Shown here piece by piece: positions 27,605 to 35,315 of a stretch of 64,000 bases of DNA. A program made the position numbers and the translations under genes. The stretch comes from Anabaena sp. 4-3 (GTDB taxonomy: Bacteria; Cyanobacteriota; Cyanobacteriia; Cyanobacteriales; Nostocaceae): contig NZ_LUHJ01000068.1 in NCBI RefSeq assembly GCF_001597745.1, forward strand, positions 131,434-195,433, in the 5' to 3' direction. The number at the start of each line of letters is the position of its first letter. The first letter of the stretch is position 1. Under the pieces are notes generated by a model that worked only from the letters and a program-made list of their open reading frames with translations, was not told the origin of the DNA and searched no databases.

Positions 27605-28561
27605 ATGTCTTTAAAAACTGTCGGAATGATTAGCGGTTATCGTAATCTTAACAAAAGAGGTGATTGGTTATGGCAACAAACTCCACATCCCTTTGGAGTT
27701 TGGGGAAATATCCAAATGCAAGCATTGGCGGAAAAACCAGATTTTTTGCTGATGTATCAATTTGATTTCCCTAAAAAAAACCAGCCACAATCTTGGCTAG
27801 ATAAATTACGACGAAAACACCCAAAACCAAAAATTAATGTGGAATCCCTCATCAGAAATGTACCCCAAGAAAGGATAATTTATCTGTTACGAGAACCGCC
27901 ATTAGATGAGGTAATTGAAACTACTAAGCACAATTATCAACAAGCAAAACAGTATTGTGGGTATGTTTCAGGCCCGGATGATTTTGCTCCTACTCCTGAT
28001 TATATGCCAGCTATTTGGTATCATAGCAACTCATTTCGGGAACTCAATGAAATGCCCATACCCGAAAAAGTTTCTGCTTGCAGTTGGATTACTTCTGGAA
28101 TTAACCGCAGTGTTAATCATCGTCGTCGATTGCAGTTTTTAGAACTCCTGCAATCTAGTGAAGTTCAGTGTCATTTGTATGGACGCGATTTACCTCAATG
28201 GGCAGAATCATCAGGAGAATTGGGTAATAAGTGGTATGGAATGTCTCCTTATTATTACAATTTATCCATTGAAAATTATGCTGAAAACGATTGGTATGTC
28301 AGCGAAAAATTATGGGATGCTTTGCTGGCTTGGTGTTTACCAATTTATTATGGTGGTGCGGCGGCTGATAAGTTATTACCACCAGGTAGTTTTTTACGCT
28401 TACCTAGTTTAGATGAAAAAGGTATTGCTTATATCAAAGAAGTAACTGCAACTCCTGATGCTTGGTATGCGGCTAAGGATGCGATCGCCGAAGCCCGTCA
28501 AATCATTTTACATAAATTAAATCTGCTCAATTGGCTGTCTAATTTTGTTTCTCAATCCTAA
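27605..28561 (+). CDS. glycosyltransferase family 10 (fucosyltransferase-like)
   Basis: 318 residues. The C-terminal region near residues 215-250 has the GT10 donor-site pattern: SIENYAENDWYVSEKLWDAL followed by AWCLPIYYGG, equivalent to the E-N-x4-D-Y-V-T-E-K-L and PVYYG segments of alpha-1,3-fucosyltransferases. The N-terminal part (GMISGYRNLNKRGDWLWQQTPHPFGVWGNIQM) would hold the acceptor side. GT10 enzymes use GDP-fucose; whether this one does is inferred. It follows the GT4 gene by 46 bases, with a ribosome-binding site AGGA close to the ATG. Confidence 0.78.
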   Translation: MSLKTVGMISGYRNLNKRGDWLWQQTPHPFGVWGNIQMQALAEKPDFLLMYQFDFPKKNQPQSWLDKLRRKHPKPKINVESLIRNVPQERIIYLLREPPLDEVIETTKHNYQQAKQYCGYVSGPDDFAPTPDYMPAIWYHSNSFRELNEMPIPEKVSACSWITSGINRSVNHRRRLQFLELLQSSEVQCHLYGRDLPQWAESSGELGNKWYGMSPYYYNLSIENYAENDWYVSEKLWDALLAWCLPIYYGGAAADKLLPPGSFLRLPSLDEKGIAYIKEVTATPDAWYAAKDAIAEARQIILHKLNLLNWLSNFVSQS

Positions 28562-28567
28562 GAAATT

Positions 28568-29539
28568 ATGAATGGTATTTGCACCCTCGCTAATGACTAT
28601 GTTTTCGATCAATTAGTGGCTTTGCTCAACAGTATTGATGTGATATTAGGCAAAGAAACCCCTGTCTGTATTTATCCTTTTGATCAGCAAACACAACGCA
28701 TTGCTGAGGAAATAGCTAAACGTCCTAATGTATTTCTTTACGATGATCAAGCATCGATTAATCGTTGGGATCAATTTATGCTAAAAGCAGCAGCAGAACG
28801 GATGAATCCTAGTAAACACCGTCTCTATGGCGCACACCGTCGTTTTTGTGCTTTTGATGGCCCTTTCGATAAATTTATCTACTTAGATGCAGATACCTTA
28901 GTCATGAATTCACTGGATGCAGTGTTTCATCAGCTAGATGTTTATGACTTTATTGTTTACGATTTTCAATTTAAAGATATTAGTAAAATATATAATACCA
29001 AATCACCTAAATTACTGCAAGTTTTCCCCCAATCACGCCTCGATACAGAAATATTTTGTTCAGGATTCTATGGCGCAAAACGTGGCTTGTTTAATTCAGA
29101 ACAAACAGATTGGCTGATAGAAAATCTCCAAAATGGTGAAGCCGAAATTTTGTATGGCGGTGCGGGTGAACAACCACTGCTCAATTATATGGTGATGAAG
29201 TCTGGATTGAAAACTTATAACTTTGCTCAACAATTACCAGAGAATCAAAAAACAGGCTGTTCTGCTACTTCTAAACACTTTGAAGAACAAGATTATATTC
29301 TTTATGACAAAGGTAATAGACTTACTTACCTGCATTATATTGGAGTTCCTCCTCAAGTGACTCAAGCAGTATGTGCAGGTGAAAATATTGATTTTCCCTA
29401 TCGAGATTTATTCCTGCACTACCGTTATTTGCACGAACCAGAAAACCGTCCAAATTTCACCACTACTGCACAGTCTTATCAAGCTCCAGCAACGAATTTA
29501 CTGACAAGAGCTTTGAAAAAAATCAATTTAATCAAATAA
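28568..29539 (+). CDS. GT-A (GT8-like) glycosyltransferase, Npun_R2821/R2823-like
   Basis: 323 residues. The N terminus MNGICTLANDYVFDQLVALLNSIDVILGKETPVCIYPFD is the GT8-like start, and FDKFIYLDADTLVMNSLD carries the DxD metal/donor site (about residues 106-108). Later features are FCSGFYGAKRG, GAGEQPLLNYMVMKSG and YDKGNRLTYLHYIG, where the His of LHYIG may bind metal as in GT8. It resembles the cyanobacterial family I recall as Npun_R2821/Npun_R2823. The gene is 6 bases after the GT10 gene and is a paralogue of the gene at 30458. Substrate unknown. Confidence 0.8.
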   Translation: MNGICTLANDYVFDQLVALLNSIDVILGKETPVCIYPFDQQTQRIAEEIAKRPNVFLYDDQASINRWDQFMLKAAAERMNPSKHRLYGAHRRFCAFDGPFDKFIYLDADTLVMNSLDAVFHQLDVYDFIVYDFQFKDISKIYNTKSPKLLQVFPQSRLDTEIFCSGFYGAKRGLFNSEQTDWLIENLQNGEAEILYGGAGEQPLLNYMVMKSGLKTYNFAQQLPENQKTGCSATSKHFEEQDYILYDKGNRLTYLHYIGVPPQVTQAVCAGENIDFPYRDLFLHYRYLHEPENRPNFTTTAQSYQAPATNLLTRALKKINLIK

Positions 29540-29548
29540 GGATTATTT

Positions 29549-30430
29549 ATGACTAGGGGAATTTATATAGTTGCTAATGACCGCGTAATTGAGAATGCGA
29601 TCGCACTCCTCAATAGCATTCGTTGTTACGATTTAGAAGTTCCAGTTTATCTCATCCCATTTAATGAAAATTATCAGAAAGTAGCAGATACACTGTCTAG
29701 TTTACATCAAGTACAAGTTTTTCCCTATCTCCAACTTGTCGAGGAATTTACCAATCGTATAGGAGAAATTTTTGCTCAAGATTTTTTAGCTCTACCAAAC
29801 AAAATGCGTAAATTGGTAGCATGGTTTGGCCCTTTAGATGAGTTCATTTATATCGACACGGATATTGTTGTCTTTGAAAAAATTGCCGATAATTTAGACA
29901 AACTTTCAGAAGTTGATTTCTTCTGCTGTGACTATCACCATGCTAATGACAAGCTAAGAAATATCTTTTCACCCTTAGTCAAAGAGCAACAAATTTTTAC
30001 AGACGCACAATTAGAAGATGTATTTAATAGTGGCTTTTGGGGTTCACGCAAGGGTATTATAACTCAGGAACAAATGGAAGCTACACTACGCGAATGTGCA
30101 GAACATCGAGAATATTTTGATTTTACAGAAGGAGTTACAGACCAACCTATTCTAAATTTTTTAGTTCTCAAATTAATTGCCAAACGTGGCAATCTCGTCA
30201 AAATTCCAGGGGGAGGTGCTGGTAGTTGGGCAGGTTCTCCCAATTTCCAACAACAAAATTATATGCTTTATGACAAAGGAAAACGACTAAAATATCTGCA
30301 TTGGGCAGGGATAAAAATGAAGCCTGGTAGTCCTTATTGGCAATTATGGCAACACTATCGTTATCTACATCATGGTAAATTTGCCTTGGTTCCTAAAGTC
30401 ACCAGTCGTTTATTTTCTTTAATTAAATAA
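29549..30430 (+). CDS. GT-A (GT8-like) glycosyltransferase, divergent paralogue
   Basis: 293 residues with the same plan as its neighbours but shorter and more divergent. It opens MTRGIYIVANDRVIENAIALLNSIRCYDLEVPVYLIPFN, has FIYIDTDIVVFEKIADNLDKL as the DxD site (about residue 103), then FNSGFWGSRKG, TDQPILNFLVL and YDKGKRLKYLHWAG. The N-terminal insert that the two flanking paralogues have before the DxD region is reduced. GGATT before the ATG is a fair ribosome-binding site; the gap to the previous gene is 9 bases. Probably part of the same operon. Confidence 0.78.
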   Translation: MTRGIYIVANDRVIENAIALLNSIRCYDLEVPVYLIPFNENYQKVADTLSSLHQVQVFPYLQLVEEFTNRIGEIFAQDFLALPNKMRKLVAWFGPLDEFIYIDTDIVVFEKIADNLDKLSEVDFFCCDYHHANDKLRNIFSPLVKEQQIFTDAQLEDVFNSGFWGSRKGIITQEQMEATLRECAEHREYFDFTEGVTDQPILNFLVLKLIAKRGNLVKIPGGGAGSWAGSPNFQQQNYMLYDKGKRLKYLHWAGIKMKPGSPYWQLWQHYRYLHHGKFALVPKVTSRLFSLIK

Positions 30431-30457
30431 CTGAATTTAAGATTGAGGAGTATTCCT

Positions 30458-31480
30458 ATGGTTAACGGTATTTACACCCTAGCTAATGACGTAGTTTATG
30501 ACCAATTAGTAGCTTTACTCAACAGTATAGAAGTTAATGCTGGTAGAGAAATTCCTGTTTGTGTGATTCCCTATGATCATAGATTAGAAAAAGTCAAGGC
30601 AGAGATTAAGACTAGAAAAAATGTCACCTTATTTGATGACGCTGCTTCTCTAGCTCGTTGGGAAGAATTTGGGAGTCGTGTATGTCAAGCCCATACTAGA
30701 TCACAAGAATTAATGAAACAACAGGGTTTACCACCTAATTTCCGCACTCAAAGATACCGTAAACTTTGCTGTCTAGATGGAATGTTTGACAAGTTTATCT
30801 TCTTTGATGGTGATACACTTTTGATGAAGCCACTGGATGAAGTTTACCAAAGGTTAGATGAGTATGATTGGCTGACAAATGATTTTCAATATAAATCCGA
30901 TCTCCACTATATTTTTAATTGGACAGAAGAAAAAATCAAGGAAGTTTTTCAAAGAGAAAACATCAGAAATGATGTTTTTTGTTCTGGTTGGTTTGCTTCT
31001 AAAAACTCGGTTTTTGATCAGACAATGTTAGCAGACTTACTAGATAAATTGGAATCAGGTGAAGCTGATGTATTACATTGGATTGCATCTGATCAAACGC
31101 TGATCAACTATTTAGTTTTACGTAGTGGAATTTCCTATTATAATTATGCTTATCATGGTGAAGGAACTGGATGTCATTGGTCTTCTAAATTTGATGTTGT
31201 AGATAATATTCTTTACGATAAAGGGAAACAGATAACTTATCTTCATTACATGAGTGTATATGCTTCAGATTTTACGCGGCTTTGTAGCGGTGAAGATGTT
31301 GGTATTCCCTATCGTGATGTTTTCCTACATTATCGCTACTTAAAGTCACCTGAAGCCAGACCAAAAAATTTTAAGCGTCCAAGTCAATTCCAGCGTTGGC
31401 AAGAGAAGGCTAGAAATTTTTTCAAACCAAAAAATCAGAAAATTCAGTTAAAGTCTCGTAATTTTCCCGAAAAAAAATGA
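30458..31480 (+). CDS. GT-A (GT8-like) glycosyltransferase, third tandem copy
   Basis: 340 residues from the ATG at 30458, which has GAGGAG at 30445-30450. A TTG five codons earlier overlaps that ribosome-binding site and is rejected. The order of motifs copies the gene at 28568: MVNGIYTLANDVVYDQLVALLNSIEV, FDKFIFFDGDTLLMKPLDEVY (DxD, about residue 116), FCSGWFASKNSVF, ASDQTLINYLVLRSG, YDKGKQITYLHYMS, and YRDVFLHYRYLKSPEARP. It ends with a basic, Lys-rich tail. Last gene of the glycan cassette. Confidence 0.8.
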   Translation: MVNGIYTLANDVVYDQLVALLNSIEVNAGREIPVCVIPYDHRLEKVKAEIKTRKNVTLFDDAASLARWEEFGSRVCQAHTRSQELMKQQGLPPNFRTQRYRKLCCLDGMFDKFIFFDGDTLLMKPLDEVYQRLDEYDWLTNDFQYKSDLHYIFNWTEEKIKEVFQRENIRNDVFCSGWFASKNSVFDQTMLADLLDKLESGEADVLHWIASDQTLINYLVLRSGISYYNYAYHGEGTGCHWSSKFDVVDNILYDKGKQITYLHYMSVYASDFTRLCSGEDVGIPYRDVFLHYRYLKSPEARPKNFKRPSQFQRWQEKARNFFKPKNQKIQLKSRNFPEKK

Positions 31481-31526
31481 GTAAATCACTAAAATTTTAC
31501 ATAAATACAGTAAATTTCATCTGAGT

Positions 31527-31629
31527 GAAGTACATAAGGGCGGGCTTTCCTGCCCACCCCACAAGATTGATGATATTAAATGTGTACCTGATTTATCTCT
31601 CAAGTGGTGTAAGTCCGCATGGGCGGACT
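31527..31629. repeat. hairpin-forming repeats after the glycan cassette
   Basis: GGGCGGGC-N6-GCCCACCC (about 31529-31550, one mismatch) and AGTCCGC-N4-GCGGACT (31612-31629) form two stem-loops between the last glycosyltransferase and the convergent membrane-protein gene. They could terminate the cassette. Confidence 0.45.
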
Positions 31630-31658
31630 AGGAAAAAGCAGGGGTTAGCCTGATGTAT

Positions 31659-32036
31659 TTAGGGTAAAGAATCTAAATCTAGCGATCGCAGTCCTTGACG
31701 TTGTGCAAATGTGAGCATACTTCCCAACTGCAACCACACTAATAAGCAAGTCAAAATACTCAGGGGTAAACCAACTCCTAACGCCAGAAAGGAGGGAAAG
31801 CCGAATATTTCTAACCCTGAAGCCATAAATAAACAAACTCCCGCCGTAATTCCCAGAAAAGGTACAGATAATCTTTTTCGGAATGCAGCATTAGTTAAGG
31901 GATTTTCTGGATTATTCTTTTGCCATTTTTGGACAATTGATTGCAGTGTGCCAGATAAAGCAAAACCAGAAGTTATTGCCATAAACAAGCCCACAAATAG
32001 TAGAAAATATGGCGGTTGCAGAGGATAATAGTACAT
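31659..32036 (-). CDS. hypothetical membrane protein
   Basis: 125 residues from the ATG at 32036, which has GGGAG five bases upstream; a TTG four codons earlier is less likely. Three hydrophobic segments are visible (YFLLFVGLFMAITSGFALSG, PFLGITAGVCLFMASGLEIF, LALGVGLPLSILTCLLVWLQL). It is probably a polytopic inner-membrane protein with cytosolic loops of basic residues (IVQKWQKNNPENPLTNAAFRKRL). No family recognised with confidence. It lies 60 bases downstream of the UbiB-like gene on the same strand, so the two may form an operon. Confidence 0.6.
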   Translation of the reverse strand: MYYYPLQPPYFLLFVGLFMAITSGFALSGTLQSIVQKWQKNNPENPLTNAAFRKRLSVPFLGITAGVCLFMASGLEIFGFPSFLALGVGLPLSILTCLLVWLQLGSMLTFAQRQGLRSLDLDSLP

Positions 32037-32095
32037 GAAGACTCCCAAAAATTAAAAAATAAATGGTCTCAATGAGCGAGTAAAAACTTTGATTT

Positions 32096-33820
32096 TTACT
32101 GTTGATTTTTTGATGTTTTGTCATCAAAAAATGCTAAAGATGTAGCTTGAGGTAGAATAGCAGCTACTCCTTCTCTAGATAAATCTGCTAGTAAACCCAT
32201 TGCTACATTTAACAGCCGATTGGGGTTGATGTCATCTTTAACTAGAAGCCACAAACGTTGTACTTCTTCTGTGTGGAGTCGATCATCTTCTGTTAGTGCT
32301 AGTACCAACTGGCGGCGGAGAAATTTACCTTCATCAGATAGTAGATATTGCAACCCCATTCTGGCGGTAGGCAATATATCAAAATTACCATCGGTGCGGG
32401 CGATCGCAATTAAATTTTCCAAGCGTTGCCACTGAAATTTACCATCTTTAAATAAGACATTCAGTAATCGCCGCCTGAGTTCGGGAGATTCTCCCGTCAG
32501 CAACCGCCTAGCCACATAAGGATAACTCACCTCGACAATTTTGAAATTGGCATTGAGACTCAAAGCAATCCCTTCCTGCGTCACCAGAGAACGAATAATT
32601 AAAGCAAACTTGGCAGGGACGCGAAACGGATATTCATACATCAGTTCTGAGAACTGATCGGTAATAGTTTTAAAGTTGAAGTCTCCGACATTTTTACCAA
32701 TGGCATTGCCTAAAACCGCCTCTAATGCCGGGACAATGGGAGCAATATTGGTGTCTGGAGTTAAAAAACCCAGATTGACAAAATCTGTCGCTAAATCGTT
32801 GTAGTCTTGATTCACCAGATGCACTACTGCATCAACTAGCGTTTCCTTGGTGGTTTCCTCCAACTGATCCATCATGCCAAAGTCAATGTAAGCCATGCGA
32901 CCATCAGGCATCGCAAACAAATTACCAGGATGGGGGTCAGCGTGAAAGAAGCCGTATTCTAATAATTGTTGTAAGCCAGAGGTGACACCAATACGGATGA
33001 TTGCTTCTGGATCTAAACCTGCTTCTTTAATTCGTTTTGTATCGGTTAGCTTGAAGCCGTTAATCCACTCCAACGTTAAAACCCGACTACTGGTAAATTG
33101 CCAGTAAATCATCGGAACTTTGACTTGGGGATCATTGCGGAAGTTGTTCGCAAATTTTTCCGCATTCCGACCTTCATTGAGGTAGTCAATTTCTTCAAAT
33201 AACTTAGTGCCGAACTCGTCCACAATCAAAGTTAGATCATGACCGAGATTCAGAGGTAGCCAAGGGGCTAACCAAGAAGCAGCCCAACGCATTAAATACA
33301 GGTCGAGGGTGAGAACTGGGCGTAAGTACGGACGTTGTACTTTTACCGCTACTTCTTCACCAGTGAACAAACGACCGCGATACACTTGACCTAAACTAGC
33401 TGCCGCGACTGGAGCAGGCGACAGTTCACTGAAAATCTCAGAAACTGACTTATCTAATTCAGTTTCGATAATTTGATAGGCGATCGCATTATCAAACGCT
33501 GGTAATTGGTCTTGTAGTTTGATCAGTTCTTCTAAGAAATCTTTGCGGATTAAGTCAGGACGGGTTGACAGGGCTTGACCAACTTTAATAAATGTCGGGC
33601 CTAGCTTGGTGAGTAACTCTCTTAACTGGGTAGCCCGTTTTTCTCGGTTCTGCTCGACCTGATTTTGCCATTCATCCCATTTCAGACCGAAAACAAATAC
33701 TGCAAAAGACCAAGTTATTGTTATTAACCGCCCCCAAACCTGCCAAGGGCGATAGCGATAATAACGAGCGATCGCGTCTGGATTGTAGCGTCTTAGCTGA
33801 CCAGGTTGATACTGACCCAC
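32096..33820 (-). CDS. AarF/UbiB/ABC1-family atypical kinase
   Basis: 574 residues. Conserved ABC1/ADCK features are KLGPTFIKVGQALSTRPDLI (the KxGQ motif), AAASLGQVYRG (Ala-rich nucleotide loop in place of a Gly loop), VAVKVQRP (the Lys), FHADPHPGNLFA and AYIDFGMMDQL (metal site). A long helical C-terminal region follows. In cyanobacteria and chloroplasts these proteins act in quinone and prenyl-lipid metabolism; which quinone is served here is not known. A membrane helix is plausible near residues 33-46 (ITWSFAVFVFGLKW). Confidence 0.9.
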   Translation of the reverse strand: MGQYQPGQLRRYNPDAIARYYRYRPWQVWGRLITITWSFAVFVFGLKWDEWQNQVEQNREKRATQLRELLTKLGPTFIKVGQALSTRPDLIRKDFLEELIKLQDQLPAFDNAIAYQIIETELDKSVSEIFSELSPAPVAAASLGQVYRGRLFTGEEVAVKVQRPYLRPVLTLDLYLMRWAASWLAPWLPLNLGHDLTLIVDEFGTKLFEEIDYLNEGRNAEKFANNFRNDPQVKVPMIYWQFTSSRVLTLEWINGFKLTDTKRIKEAGLDPEAIIRIGVTSGLQQLLEYGFFHADPHPGNLFAMPDGRMAYIDFGMMDQLEETTKETLVDAVVHLVNQDYNDLATDFVNLGFLTPDTNIAPIVPALEAVLGNAIGKNVGDFNFKTITDQFSELMYEYPFRVPAKFALIIRSLVTQEGIALSLNANFKIVEVSYPYVARRLLTGESPELRRRLLNVLFKDGKFQWQRLENLIAIARTDGNFDILPTARMGLQYLLSDEGKFLRRQLVLALTEDDRLHTEEVQRLWLLVKDDINPNRLLNVAMGLLADLSREGVAAILPQATSLAFFDDKTSKNQQ

Positions 33821-34110
33821 GCCTTTGTTTGCCTCTTCTACTACTGGAAAATTTACAATTTTGTTGGTTTTTTGAACTGCAAGCTGTTACGCTGCTGAGG
33901 ATATCAATAATTTTTTATAAAAAAAACGATATAGAACATATAGCAGCAGTTTGGCGGTTTAGCTGTTGTCTACTGCCCAAATGTTTTGTATCTTCTTCTT
34001 AATTATACTTTATAAAAGTACAGCAATTTTTAGTTGCTTGTTAGTTATCAGGCGCAAATGGGAACTTTATGTATATTCCCATGTTGTTATAATGATTACA
34101 GGCTAAATTC

Positions 34111-35202
34111 ATGTCTTTCCTTTCAAAACTCTATAAACGCCAGTGGCGACTACGTATATTCGCGGTGTTAGCAAGTCTGATAGCTACACTTTTGTTTACT
34201 CTGCCAGCAACATCTAGCTTCCCCACGACACGAGACAAATTTCAATGGCCCTTTTCGTCCACATCAATTTGGAATATGCCGCTTGGCTCAGGTGCGCGTT
34301 ACATACCAGCCAAGATTCAAAAAGCGGGAAGGATATTATCAGATGACGAGCATTTTTTCCAGGTAAATACTGCTGATCCCAAACGTCCTGTTTATGCGAA
34401 TGGTAGCTGGACTCAAAGATGTTCGGGTAGTAATTTTCTGAATTTCTACTTACCGATTCCTGATAGTTTAATTGTTCCCGACGCTACACTGGAGCCATAT
34501 AGTACCCCAAATAATGTTTCTGCTTTTCTCATGCCGGATGGTCAAACTTTGGTACAACTTTCGCCTTTAGCTCGCTGTGTACAAGGAGGGCCTATATATG
34601 GTCAACGCTATTCTCCTGATGTGAATATATATGGTCAGGGAATAGGTGGAGCGCATTTTGGCTCAGGACTGTCTTCTATAGGTGGCTCTATTCGCAAAGG
34701 TGAACTCACAGGTAGTCAACCAATTCGGCACACTCTCAAGTTGTTGCTATGGGCCAAAAAATATTTGTATTATTCTGCAAGTGTGCCTGGATATCGCTGG
34801 CCAGCCGACAGAGCTGATAGCTATGCAGCAACTACTTATGGTGGTACAAACCCGGCTTTAGTGGAAGGAACGCTCTTGGCAATTCCGCCATTTATGTCTG
34901 AATCCACTCTCCAATTAAAAACACCAGCCGCCAAAAAGATTTTTCATGCACTGCAAGATTACGGTGGCTATGTGGTTGATGACGCAGCCTGGGACGCTCA
35001 TTATATAGCTATGGAGAAAGGCGTTACTGATGAGTTTCGTCAAGCCTACGGCTATGAGTTTAATACCTCAACCGGAGTCTTCTACGAAGATATGATGAGA
35101 ATATTTCAAAATCTTTACATCATCAATAACAATGGCCCAAATAGCATTGGCGGAGGTGGAAGCAGAAGACGCGCTCCTCTAGCTCCACCCATTGGAAATT
35201 GA
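34111..35202 (+). CDS. unrecognised exported protein
   Basis: 363 residues. An N-terminal signal segment (LRIFAVLASLIATLLFTLPATSS) is followed by a soluble domain starting KFQWPFSSTSIWNMPLGSGARYIPAKIQ. The body is rich in Gly, Ser, Tyr and Trp (for example GQGIGGAHFGSGLSSIGGSIRKGEL, YLYYSASVPGYRWPADRADSYAATTYGG, DYGGYVVDDAAWDAHYIAMEKGV), suggesting a beta-rich enzyme or binding protein. The tail is Gly- and Pro-rich. Two His (GGAHFG, DAHY) and several acidic residues could be a catalytic or metal site, but I recognise no family. Long, probably complete, with a terminator after it. Confidence 0.65.
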   Translation: MSFLSKLYKRQWRLRIFAVLASLIATLLFTLPATSSFPTTRDKFQWPFSSTSIWNMPLGSGARYIPAKIQKAGRILSDDEHFFQVNTADPKRPVYANGSWTQRCSGSNFLNFYLPIPDSLIVPDATLEPYSTPNNVSAFLMPDGQTLVQLSPLARCVQGGPIYGQRYSPDVNIYGQGIGGAHFGSGLSSIGGSIRKGELTGSQPIRHTLKLLLWAKKYLYYSASVPGYRWPADRADSYAATTYGGTNPALVEGTLLAIPPFMSESTLQLKTPAAKKIFHALQDYGGYVVDDAAWDAHYIAMEKGVTDEFRQAYGYEFNTSTGVFYEDMMRIFQNLYIINNNGPNSIGGGGSRRRAPLAPPIGN

Positions 35203-35249
35203 GTTATTAGTTATTAGTCATTAGTTATTAGTCATTAGTTATTAGTCAT
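35203..35249. repeat. STRR heptamer repeat (TTAGTCA type)
   Basis: Alternating TTAGTTA/TTAGTCA units immediately after the stop of the exported-protein gene, in the short gap before the M1 peptidase. Confidence 0.7.
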
Positions 35250-35267
35250 GGGACAGGGGGCATAAAA

Positions 35268-35295
35268 CAAGTCAAAAGTCAAAAATTTTGACTTG
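35268..35295. terminator. hairpin terminator in the convergent gap
   Basis: CAAGTCAAAA and TTTTGACTTG form a 10-bp stem with an 8-base loop, followed by ATTTTTCC. It can terminate the plus-strand gene ending at 35202 and may also act for the minus-strand peptidase. Confidence 0.55.
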
Positions 35296-35315
35296 ATTTT
35301 TCCCCAGTCCCCAGT

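Noticed and set aside
35203-35249. CRISPR-like spaced repeats
   Set aside because: The units are seven bases long with no spacers and no cas genes; they are STRR-type tandem repeats.
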